Below are positions 50,957 through 58,279 of a stretch of DNA of 64,000 nucleotides, in pieces. The DNA is from Lachnospiraceae bacterium (GTDB lineage: Bacteria; Bacillota; Clostridia; Lachnospirales; Lachnospiraceae): assembly GCA_021770245.1 (NCBI GenBank), contig JAETRI010000004.1, positions 57,819-121,818 of the forward strand, read 5' to 3'. How positions within the stretch are numbered: the stretch's first letter is position 1; every line of letters begins with the position of its first letter. Under the pieces are notes generated by a model. It was not told where the DNA came from. It saw nothing but the letters and a program-made list of their open reading frames with translations, and made no database searches. The position numbers were made by a program, and so were the translations under genes.

Positions 50957-51024
50957 CGCTGCTCCCAGAGGCTGGGGTGCACAGGAAGGATCCTGTGCGC
51001 CTCAGTGTCCGGGAGCCTACAGCG
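50957..51024. repeat. Long imperfect hairpin of unknown function
   Basis: CGCTG pairs with CAGCG, CTCCC with GGGAG (a four-base bulge CCTA on one side), then about 18 of the next 20 positions pair (gctggggtgcacagga with tcctgtgcgcctcag), closed by an AGGA/T loop. It lies in the 399-base gap between the SEC-C gene and the secreted-protein gene. No coding frame or known RNA family is apparent. Confidence 0.6.
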
Positions 51025-51050
51025 TGGCTGCACTGATTATGGATTTTATA

Positions 51051-51093
51051 AAGCCTTCAAACCATCCTCGAATAAATGGCTTGAAGGCTTTTT
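51051..51093. terminator. Terminator-like hairpin behind the small secreted protein gene
   Basis: AAGCCTTCAAaCCAT pairs with ATGGcTTGAAGGCTT around a 10-base loop, with a TTTTT tail on the plus strand and a weaker CTTTATAAAAT tail on the minus strand, the direction of the gene at 51245. Confidence 0.65.
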
Positions 51094-51244
51094 AGGTACG
51101 CTTTTTCTGTTTGCCGTGAGAATTCACTATTAAGATCAACGATACATTTCCTCTCGGCTAACCGATGAATATTTTTTCAGCCCTGTTCAGGCCGGTCGCG
51201 GCAAAACCGGAAAACGATTCATGTGAAACCGCTGGGCGGAATGC

Positions 51245-51727
51245 TTAGTTGTATACCAGGTTATTTGTTGAGTTATATAACGTATATTCTGTCCCGTTGA
51301 TAATCGCGTAATGCGTGCAGGACACCCGATATGTTCTCCCGGCCTGTGCACCGGTGTATACCACACCACCGGTGTATTCCTGTTTCCCGCTGGTATAGTG
51401 TTTGCTGATCGGAATATCTCTCCATCCGGATCCATTTTTCTCCTGAAGTACGACATTCTTTACGCCAATTTCACTTGCGGTAGCCGTACTACGTGTAGTA
51501 AACGTAACGGAAACCCCGTTACTGGCAATGCCAATCCCTAGCTGACATCCCGCCAATGATTCGGTAGAGGCTGGGCTGATCCCTTCATCCTCCAGGGATG
51601 TTACAATTTGAACTTCTTCCATCGGAAGTTCAACAAATCCCGGTTCCGCGGCATATATATCCATTTTCCCTAAGAGCAAACACCCAGCAACGCTTAAACA
51701 GCCAAATAATTTCAGAAATTTCTTCAT
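51245..51727 (-). CDS. Small secreted protein, DUF6147-like
   Basis: A 160-residue protein with a signal peptide (FLKLFGCLSVAGCLLL, cleavage near IYAAEP at about residue 27). It also has a mature beta-rich domain with STATASEIGVKNVVLQEKNGSGW, GGVVYTGAQAGRTYRVSCTHYA and NGTEYTLYNSTNNLVY. I associate this pattern with DUF6147 proteins of Clostridia; tentative. Two cysteines (in AGCQLG and VSCTHY) may form a disulfide. AAGGAGGG precedes the ATG. Role unknown; its 3' neighbour direction places it as a single gene. Confidence 0.8.
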   Translation of the reverse strand: MKKFLKLFGCLSVAGCLLLGKMDIYAAEPGFVELPMEEVQIVTSLEDEGISPASTESLAGCQLGIGIASNGVSVTFTTRSTATASEIGVKNVVLQEKNGSGWRDIPISKHYTSGKQEYTGGVVYTGAQAGRTYRVSCTHYAIINGTEYTLYNSTNNLVYN

Positions 51728-51887
51728 GACATACCCTCCTTACTCTATTCTTCCTTAGTAGTGAATTCTACATATCTATTCCCTTGCATCCACTAAAAGT
51801 TACAGAATATTATATAGAGAGTATGATTCTGTATTTATATAGTTTATCTATCTGTAGTAAGACTTTAGATGGAACCTGTCGTCATAT

Positions 51888-52832
51888 TTATTCCATCCCA
51901 TTTACGACCTTCTCTAGAACATCCAATTTCTCATTACTTGAAACATAATATATTCCTTTGTTATAAAAGAAAACAGCTTCAATTACATCTCCTTTTGCGT
52001 AATAGCCCGCTTTTTTCCCTTCAGTATCTTCCTTTATTAATTTCCAGTCTTCATCATATGCCATCATATTTCTGGAATAATTTACTGGATATATGTATAT
52101 CCCAATCACAAAAAACTTATCCCCATTACAATACTTTACAAAGACTTTATTCTTTTCCTGCATCAGCCCCACTGTCATTTCTTCCAAAACATACCCGTCC
52201 GGTATATAATTTACCCGTAAAACCTTCTCGCCAAGAACCTCCTCTACCTCTTCCCATGTCTCACACGCTATATCTCCGGAAGTATTTTCCTCTATATCTT
52301 CAACGCCAGTTACGATCGCTTCCGTGCGTCCTATCCTCTCCATTATTATTTCAAAGAAGGATTTCCTCTGCAAAGCATAGGTTCCCATATTCAGGCTGAC
52401 CACCAGTACGAGGCAGGCTGCAGCCGCGGCGGCTGTGCGGAGAAGAATTTTTCTGGTTTTGGATGCTCTGCCCGGTTTTTCTCTTTTCTTTTCGGCTGCC
52501 TCCTCTTTCTCCGGGAAGATTTCCAAAGCGGTTTCGGAGAGGGGGCGTTGGAAAGTCTCGGCGTCCTCTCCCTCTTCGGCATCCTCTCCTAAATCCGCCA
52601 TATGCGCCAGTTCCGCACCGTATCTCTTTTGGAACCGTTCATAAGCCGCATCCGCTCCGGGCTCATAGGTTTGGTCCTCTTTGATCGGTTCCAATACCTC
52701 AAGAAGACGGACGATGGCGTCCACTTCTTTTGTATTGAATTCTTCGTCTGTGGCTTCGTAGGTATACCACCACAGTTTCTCATACAATTCTTCTATCAGT
52801 TTTTCATCATGAAACGGCTTCTTATCCGTCAT
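51888..52832 (-). CDS. Putative anti-sigma factor, DUF4367-type C-terminus
   Basis: A 314-residue membrane protein. A cytoplasmic N-terminal region is rich in acidic residues. One helix follows near residues 145-170 (ILLRTAAAAAACLVLVVSLN). The external C-terminus contains VNYIPDGYVLEEMTVGLMQEKNKVFVKYCNGDKFFVIGIYIY, typical of DUF4367. Its ATG overlaps the sigma stop (ATGA at 52829-52832), so it is coupled to the sigma factor, the usual layout of sigma/anti-sigma pairs. The sensed signal is unknown. Confidence 0.85.
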   Translation of the reverse strand: MTDKKPFHDEKLIEELYEKLWWYTYEATDEEFNTKEVDAIVRLLEVLEPIKEDQTYEPGADAAYERFQKRYGAELAHMADLGEDAEEGEDAETFQRPLSETALEIFPEKEEAAEKKREKPGRASKTRKILLRTAAAAAACLVLVVSLNMGTYALQRKSFFEIIMERIGRTEAIVTGVEDIEENTSGDIACETWEEVEEVLGEKVLRVNYIPDGYVLEEMTVGLMQEKNKVFVKYCNGDKFFVIGIYIYPVNYSRNMMAYDEDWKLIKEDTEGKKAGYYAKGDVIEAVFFYNKGIYYVSSNEKLDVLEKVVNGME

Positions 52833-53410
52833 AATTTTCCTCCCATGAGGCATAGCAGCTTCAATAACATTCCGCCTGCGCCCGAGAGTAAAGTCAGCTG
52901 CAGGCTGTTCTTTATTTTCTGTTTCATTCTCAGGATTCTTACTTTGAAGCATGTCTCGGTAATACCCAGCTGTTCTGCTATCTCCTGCGAAGTATATCCA
53001 TATTCATAATAACAGCGGAAGAGTTTCAGCTCTTCATCAGACAGGACTTTGCGGACGGTGGAAATCGCTTCCACCATCCGATAATCGTCCACTTTCCCTT
53101 TTCCTTCCTCTGCCGTATTATCCAGAAGAAAATCGAAATCCAAAGTATATTTCCTTTGTTTCTCTTCCCACTTCATAACCTTGTTTTTCGCCGTGAGGTG
53201 AAGCCAGCCCGGCACATTGGGATGTGTCCGCAGTTCTTTTTCCTTTCTGCAGGCCTCGAAGAAGGTTTCCTGTACGATATCCTCCACACCGTTGCTGTCC
53301 GTCACCATCCGGCGGACATACTTCAAGATGTTATCGTACTCGGCTTTGTATAAATTTTCAAAGAATTTCTGGTCATCCCTTCCAGTGCGTACCCTATTTT
53401 GCGCTTTCAT
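52829..53410 (-). CDS. ECF RNA polymerase sigma factor
   Basis: A 194-residue sigma factor: region 2 VRRMVTDSNGVEDIVQETFFEACRK, region 4 LSDEELKLFRCYYEYGYTSQEIAEQLGITETCFKVRILRMKQKI. It ends with a hydrophobic stretch (LTLLSGAGGMLLKLLCLMGG) that is unusual and could touch the membrane. ATG 53410 is used; only a weak GGGTAT lies before it, and this comes from the repeat array at 53411-53690. It forms an operon with the DUF4367 protein. Confidence 0.9.
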   Translation of the reverse strand: MKAQNRVRTGRDDQKFFENLYKAEYDNILKYVRRMVTDSNGVEDIVQETFFEACRKEKELRTHPNVPGWLHLTAKNKVMKWEEKQRKYTLDFDFLLDNTAEEGKGKVDDYRMVEAISTVRKVLSDEELKLFRCYYEYGYTSQEIAEQLGITETCFKVRILRMKQKIKNSLQLTLLSGAGGMLLKLLCLMGGKL

Positions 53411-53690
53411 CTTTATACCCATCTGCGCGCTCCGGCGCGCATACAAACCAAGGAGATCGAAAATGTCAATTTTCAATCTTATACCCATCTGCGTGCATGG
53501 CACGCGCTCAAATCAGGAAGATTGAAAACCTTTCAATCTTGCTCCCGCCCGCGTGCATGGCACGCACTCAAATCAGGGAGATTGAAAATCTTTCAATCTT
53601 GCTCCCGCCCGCGTGCATGGCACGCACTCAAATCAGGGAGATTGAAAATCTTTCAATCTTGCTCCCGCCCGCGTGCATGGCACGCGCTCC
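53411..53690. repeat. Array of the 60-bp double-hairpin repeat (family C), four to five units
   Basis: Units have an exact 60-base period from about 53485 to 53690 and a more diverged unit at 53411-53480. Each contains GCGTGCATGGCACGC (or TGCGCGC-tccg-GCGCGCA) and GATTGAAAATCTTTCAATC stems joined by a CTCCCGCC / AAATCAGGGAG linker. Two adjacent units are identical. It runs directly into the start of the sigma factor gene. It reads open in one frame, but there is no sign it is coding. The rest of the gap, 53691-53822, shows nothing. Confidence 0.9.
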
Positions 53691-53822
53691 TACCCCAACA
53701 GAAAATTTGAAAATCCGTTTCAAGCCCGCTCCCTCGCCTATCACAGGTCTGCCATCATACAGCCTCATGTCACTCCCCAGACAAAAGCAAGTTCATAATC
53801 CCTTCGCCGATTCCCCGCAGGA

Positions 53823-54143
53823 TCACTGGCACAATTTCGTCAGATACGTAAGAATCCGTTCCAGAACGACCCGTTTCTCCTTCGGGCATTCCTCAAAAAC
53901 CTCCGTAAGAGTCCTTTGGGAGACCAGTTCACCGGTCAGCAGATAGGTTGGATCCAGATACATTCTTTCGTATACCAGCAGCATCTTTTCTATGGAAAGC
54001 CTCCTCTTCCCCCTTTCAATCTCCCCATAGTAAGTTGCAGAGATTCCCAGAAGTTCCGCTGTCTCCTCCTGCGTCAGTTTCATCTTCTTTCTCTGTTTGT
54101 ACATCCTTTTTCCAATTTCCACAAGAACGTTTTCTTCAGCCAT
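53823..54143 (-). CDS. XRE-family regulator
   Basis: A 106-residue protein with a Cro/CI HTH (IGKRMYKQRKKMKLTQEETAELLGISATYYGEIERGKRRLSIEKM) and a short C-terminal helical part. The ATG at 54143 has GGAAGGGG upstream; the frame extends to 54173 without a ribosome binding site. It stands alone between the repeat array and the Opp-type operon. Target unknown. Confidence 0.85.
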   Translation of the reverse strand: MAEENVLVEIGKRMYKQRKKMKLTQEETAELLGISATYYGEIERGKRRLSIEKMLLVYERMYLDPTYLLTGELVSQRTLTEVFEECPKEKRVVLERILTYLTKLCQ

Positions 54144-54299
54144 TTTCCCCTTCCTTCCAATATTTACCATCAACTACGATAAATATCATACAGGGGCGAC
54201 AAATGGCTTTTTAGCAACTATCAGTTAACTTTTCCAAAGCGATATATTTCCTTTGGTTATGTTTTCTCAATAAAATACAACATTTTTTCGTATATGCCA

Positions 54300-54331
54300 C
54301 AGGGCCCCCGGAAACCGGGAGCCCTGTTTTT
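54300..54331. terminator. Hairpin behind the Opp-type operon
   Basis: CAGGGC-cCCCGG-aaa-CCGGGa-GCCCTG followed by TTTTT on the plus strand; on the minus strand, the direction of the operon, the stem is followed only by a mixed sequence. It is a strong stem 32 bases after the operon stop, so partial termination or 3' end protection is likely. Confidence 0.6.
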
Positions 54332-54362
54332 CACGGAATATAGAATCTATTATCCATGTCTG

Positions 54363-55340
54363 TTATGCTTTTTCTGTCAGCGGATGGTAGCAAAGCACCA
54401 TACGTTCATTTCCCATCTGCGTAGGATTCGGACGTTCCTTCCGGCACTGATCCGTCGCATAAGGACAACGGGGAGCGAACTTACAGTATGTGATCGCATA
54501 CTCCTTGCCCTCCATATCGGGCATGACCGTTTCTTCCTTCCATTTGTCCCCTACCCGCGGCACGGAGCTCATAAGAAGCTGCGTGTACGGATGAGCCGGA
54601 TTATCCATAATCTCCTTCGCAGGCCCGTATTCGATCAAGCAGCCGCGGTAAAGCGTTGCGATGTAATCGGACACGTAATATGCCGTCGAGAGGTCATGGG
54701 TGATATAGATAAAGGAAATCTTATATTTATCGCGCAGCTCCTTGAAGAGGTTAACAATATTCATCTTCATGGAAGCATCGATGGCCGCCACCGGCTCGTC
54801 GGCGATAATCAGTTTCGGACGGGTGATCAGTGCGCGGGCAATGGAAACACGCTGCAGCTCACCGCCGGAAAACTGGGTGGGATATTTTCCCTTCACTACC
54901 TGCAGGGACATACCCACGCTCTTTAAGGCCTCTTCCACCAGATTATCGGCTTCGCTCCGGTTCTTCGCTATACCGAGGCGGAGCGCCGTATTATACAGAT
55001 AGGTATCTACCGTCTTCCGTGCGGAAAAGGACTCGTACGGGTTCTGGAAAATGGGCTGCACATCCAGCTTAAACTGATGCGGGTCATAGCTCTTTTTGTC
55101 GAGATAGGACTTGCCGTCCAGAACGATGTCTCCTATATCCGGATTGTGCAGACGCAGAACCATCTTACATAGAGTGGATTTACCGCAGCCTGACTCACCG
55201 ACTACGGACAGAATGACGGGCCTATCGCTGTCAATGGACAAAGACACATCATCCACGGCCACCAGCTTCTTGCCGCGCAGCATACCGCCCACACGGAAGA
55301 TCTTACTGACGCCTTTAATTTCCAGCAATTTCTCAGCCAT
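54363..55340 (-). CDS. Oligopeptide-type ABC importer, ATPase 2 (OppF-like)
   Basis: A 325-residue ATPase with Walker A GESGCGKST, signature FSGGELQRVSIARAL, Walker B LIIADEPVAAID and switch His in ITHDLSTA. The C-terminal oligo_HPY region (AHPYTQLLMSSVPRVG) is followed by cysteines CKFAPRCPYATDQC, the pattern of OppD/DppD-type subunits that hold an iron-sulfur cluster. It overlaps the OppD-like gene by 8 bases. Last gene of the operon 60310-54363. Confidence 0.93.
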   Translation of the reverse strand: MAEKLLEIKGVSKIFRVGGMLRGKKLVAVDDVSLSIDSDRPVILSVVGESGCGKSTLCKMVLRLHNPDIGDIVLDGKSYLDKKSYDPHQFKLDVQPIFQNPYESFSARKTVDTYLYNTALRLGIAKNRSEADNLVEEALKSVGMSLQVVKGKYPTQFSGGELQRVSIARALITRPKLIIADEPVAAIDASMKMNIVNLFKELRDKYKISFIYITHDLSTAYYVSDYIATLYRGCLIEYGPAKEIMDNPAHPYTQLLMSSVPRVGDKWKEETVMPDMEGKEYAITYCKFAPRCPYATDQCRKERPNPTQMGNERMVLCYHPLTEKA

Positions 55341-56313
55341 TCGTCTTCACCTCCTCCTTCAGTAAGTGACAGGCAGCAAAACGTCCGGGTCTGATCTCAC
55401 GGAAGGCCGGTACTTCGCTGCGGCATTTATCCGTGGCATGCGGACAACGGGGAGCGAAACGACATCCCGGAGGCGGGTTCTTCAGCGCCGGAGGCCGTCC
55501 CGGAATACCCACCCTCTGAATATCCTCACCCACACGAGGCAGGGCATCCACCAGCATCTTGGTGTAAGGATGGATCGGATCATTGAAAATGTCTTCCGTC
55601 TTTCCCAGCTCGGCGATGCTTCCGGAATACATGATCGCCATACGGTCCGTGATCTGATAATGCACGCCCATGTCATGGCTGACGATGATCAGCGTATTTT
55701 TCAGCTGCTGCTGCAAGCGCATCAGCATCATCAGGATCCCCTTCTGCACCACCACGTCAAGAGCCGTGGTAGGCTCATCGGCAAGCACCACGCCAGGAGC
55801 CATGAAGGTTGCCAGGGCAATGATGGCACGCTGCCGCATACCGCCGGAAAGCTGGAAAGGATAGGACTCCAGCACATCGGGAGAAAGGTTCAGCTCTTTC
55901 AAATATTCCGCAACTCTGGCCAGCGTCTGTTCCGTCGTCTCATTCTTTCTGTCTTCCTTCGGAATCGAATCGATGAACTGTGTTTTCAGACGTACGATGG
56001 GATTTAAAACGCTCTGTGCGGCCTGCGGTACATAGGAAATATTGTTCCACCAGGTCTTGCGAATCTCACCGGATGCGTAGGAAAATTTCTGTCCGTTCTT
56101 CTCGCCTTCCAGGACAACGCGTCCCTTATCGATTACAAGCGGGAACTCTATGATATCGTAGAGAGAGTTCAGCAGGGTGGTCTTGCCGCAGCCGGATTCT
56201 CCTGCGATGCCGAAGATCTCATTGTCATGAATCTCAAAATTAATGTCGTTGAGCACATGGACGTCGCCGTCAATGGTCTTATAAGAAGTTGACAAATTTT
56301 CGACTTTCAGCAT
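55333..56313 (-). CDS. Oligopeptide-type ABC importer, ATPase 1 (OppD-like)
   Basis: A 326-residue ATPase with Walker A GESGCGKTT, signature LSGGMRQRAIIALATF, Walker B VVLADEPTTALD and switch His in VSHDMGVH. The C-terminal IHPYTKMLVDALPRVGED is followed by CRFAPRCPHATDKC. It pairs with the OppF-like ATPase to drive import. AGGTGAT precedes the ATG. Confidence 0.93.
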   Translation of the reverse strand: MLKVENLSTSYKTIDGDVHVLNDINFEIHDNEIFGIAGESGCGKTTLLNSLYDIIEFPLVIDKGRVVLEGEKNGQKFSYASGEIRKTWWNNISYVPQAAQSVLNPIVRLKTQFIDSIPKEDRKNETTEQTLARVAEYLKELNLSPDVLESYPFQLSGGMRQRAIIALATFMAPGVVLADEPTTALDVVVQKGILMMLMRLQQQLKNTLIIVSHDMGVHYQITDRMAIMYSGSIAELGKTEDIFNDPIHPYTKMLVDALPRVGEDIQRVGIPGRPPALKNPPPGCRFAPRCPHATDKCRSEVPAFREIRPGRFAACHLLKEEVKTNG

Positions 56314-56319
56314 ATTCTA

Positions 56320-57156
56320 TCACCTGCCTCTCTTCATGGACTGATAATCATTGTAACCCGTGATCAGCAGGAACAGGCCAATGAACAGTATAACAGTTGC
56401 AACGATCGGCGCGCCGATCCACAGCCAGCGTTTCGCAAGAACCGCATTGTAGTTCCTGGCCCACTGGATCATGTTGCCCAGGGATACCAGGTTACCGGGA
56501 GACAGGCCAAGCACCGCAAGGCTGGACTCGGAACCGATAGCGGAAAGCGTAGCGTTCATAAAGTTGGAAAGAGACCAGGAAAGCGCAAACGGAAGGATCT
56601 CCGTAACGACGATCTGCATGGTACTCTCACCCGAAAAACGGGCCGTGTGGATGAAATCGCGTTCCTTGATCGTCAAAGCCATGGAACGGATCTGACGGCT
56701 GGGCCAAGCCCAGGCGAACAAGGCCAGTACAAGAGCCATAACAATAACCGTAGCGCCGCCCTTCATCAGGGATGTCATCATGATCAGGATCGGCAGGGAC
56801 GGGATTACGACAAAGGTATCCGTGATAACCATGAGTACCCGATCCAGCGCGCCGCCCGCGAAACCGGCAAGCAGCCCTACCAGGACGCCCACAACCGTAC
56901 CGATGGTAGCAACGATCAAACCGATGAGCAGGGAATTGTGGATAGCCTCAATCAACAGCCAGGTCACATCCTGCCCCATGCTGGTGGTGCCCAGCCAATG
57001 TTCACCGGATGCCCCCAGATTGTTCGGATATGTATTGAAAGTGAACGGATCCGTATGAGGAAAGAAGTACACCACGAATCCAAGGAGCATAAAAATGCAG
57101 GTAATGATCAACCCCGCTTTCAAACGGAAGTTGGCTGCTTTCCAAAATTTTTTCAT
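56320..57156 (-). CDS. Oligopeptide-type ABC importer, permease 2 (OppC-like)
   Basis: A 278-residue permease with six helices and the BPD_transp_1 coupling segment IKERDFIHTARFSGESTMQIVVTEILPF, which contacts the ATPase. The N-terminal SGEHWLGTTSMGQDV matches the conserved DxxGRDV region of OppC. Five bases separate it from the OppD-like gene. A GAGGGAGG ribosome binding site is present. Confidence 0.92.
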   Translation of the reverse strand: MKKFWKAANFRLKAGLIITCIFMLLGFVVYFFPHTDPFTFNTYPNNLGASGEHWLGTTSMGQDVTWLLIEAIHNSLLIGLIVATIGTVVGVLVGLLAGFAGGALDRVLMVITDTFVVIPSLPILIMMTSLMKGGATVIVMALVLALFAWAWPSRQIRSMALTIKERDFIHTARFSGESTMQIVVTEILPFALSWSLSNFMNATLSAIGSESSLAVLGLSPGNLVSLGNMIQWARNYNAVLAKRWLWIGAPIVATVILFIGLFLLITGYNDYQSMKRGR

Positions 57157-57173
57157 GTGAACCTCCCTCCGTA

Positions 57174-58172
57174 TCAGCCGTACCTGATCCGCGGATCAAT
57201 GAACGGGTAAACCAGGTCAACGATCAGCGTTGCAGTGGAAATCGCGACGATGGAGATCGTAATACAGCCCAGAATCATGTTATAATCCGACTGCAGGATA
57301 GCGCTCTGGATCAGAGAGCCGACGCCCGGATAGCCGAAAATGATTTCCGTCATGATCGAACCGCCGAATACGCCGCCTAAACTCATGGCCAGTGCAGTGA
57401 TCTGTGTCAAAATGGAGTTACGCAGCACGTAACTCTTTCCAATCGTTCCCTCGGAAAGGCCGCGGTAACGGGCAAAGCGGACGAAATCCTCTTCGGCCGT
57501 GGTACTCGCCAGGGATTTCATGGAAATGATCCACCAGCCGGTACCCAGCAGCAGCAGGGAGATCGCCGGAAGAACGGACGCCTTTGCCAGGGAAGCAATC
57601 CACGGGCCAAAACCGGCGCCGGTCTTAATGACCGCCTGCAGCGGGAACCATTTGAGAATGAACGCAAAGACAATCTGCAATACCAACGCGACCAGGAAGT
57701 AAGGGATCGGGTAAATACAGATCGCTATTCCTTCCAAAATCTGTGAAGACTTCTTATTCTTACGGAAGCCTGCAAGCAGGCCGATGAAGTTACCGATAAC
57801 CCATGCCAAAAACGTGGACGTCAATGACAGGATCAATGTGTACGGAAGATATCGTCCGATGATATTGCCCACAGGCTCGGGATAACTCATCAGAGACGGA
57901 CCGAAGTCAAAGTGGAGCAGACCGTTCCAGAGGAAAGAACCGTATTGTTTGATCAGCGATCCTTCCAGGCCGAACTGTACGCGAAGCTGTTGGCGAAGTA
58001 CTTCCATTTCGGCCGGATCCATATTACCTGACCGTGTCTGCATCTGCGCAATCATGTTCTCAACGGGATCTGAAGGGAACATACGCGGGATGAAAAAGAT
58101 GAAAGTAACGCCGATCCAGATCGTCAATGCCCAGGCAAGTACACGCTGCAGAAAGAATGTTTTAAATTTCAT
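57174..58172 (-). CDS. Oligopeptide-type ABC importer, permease 1 (OppB-like)
   Basis: A 332-residue permease with six helices. The N-terminal LQRVLAWALTIWIGVTFIFFIPRMFPSDP and the coupling segment AEEDFVRFARYRGLSEGTIGKSYVLRNSI are typical of OppB. The longer first periplasmic segment fits this subunit. AAGGGAG lies before the ATG. It is separated from the binding-protein gene by 107 bases containing a stable hairpin (58204-58234). Confidence 0.92.
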   Translation of the reverse strand: MKFKTFFLQRVLAWALTIWIGVTFIFFIPRMFPSDPVENMIAQMQTRSGNMDPAEMEVLRQQLRVQFGLEGSLIKQYGSFLWNGLLHFDFGPSLMSYPEPVGNIIGRYLPYTLILSLTSTFLAWVIGNFIGLLAGFRKNKKSSQILEGIAICIYPIPYFLVALVLQIVFAFILKWFPLQAVIKTGAGFGPWIASLAKASVLPAISLLLLGTGWWIISMKSLASTTAEEDFVRFARYRGLSEGTIGKSYVLRNSILTQITALAMSLGGVFGGSIMTEIIFGYPGVGSLIQSAILQSDYNMILGCITISIVAISTATLIVDLVYPFIDPRIRYG

Positions 58173-58203
58173 GGCAGCACTCCCTTTATTATACGAAGGA
58201 AAG

Positions 58204-58234
58204 GGGAGCCGTAAGCCATAAACTTACGGCTCCC
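58204..58234 (-). terminator. Intercistronic hairpin between binding-protein and permease genes
   Basis: GGGAGCCGTAAG and CTTACGGCTCCC form a perfect 12-bp stem with a 7-base loop, followed on the minus strand by CTTTCC. Such hairpins often protect or partly terminate the upstream message, raising binding-protein levels over the permease. Confidence 0.7.
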
Positions 58235-58279
58235 GCCTTTTTCAAATCATGTTTCTAAATACTATTCAGGATATCCGAA

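Noticed and set aside
53411..53690. CRISPR array
   Set aside because: The 60-base units are contiguous tandem copies with no variable spacers between identical repeats, and no cas genes are near.
53399..53710. Plus- and minus-strand frames across the 60-bp repeats giving repetitive proteins
   Set aside because: The 60-base period is a multiple of three, so several frames stay open by chance. There is no ribosome binding site and the units are hairpins.
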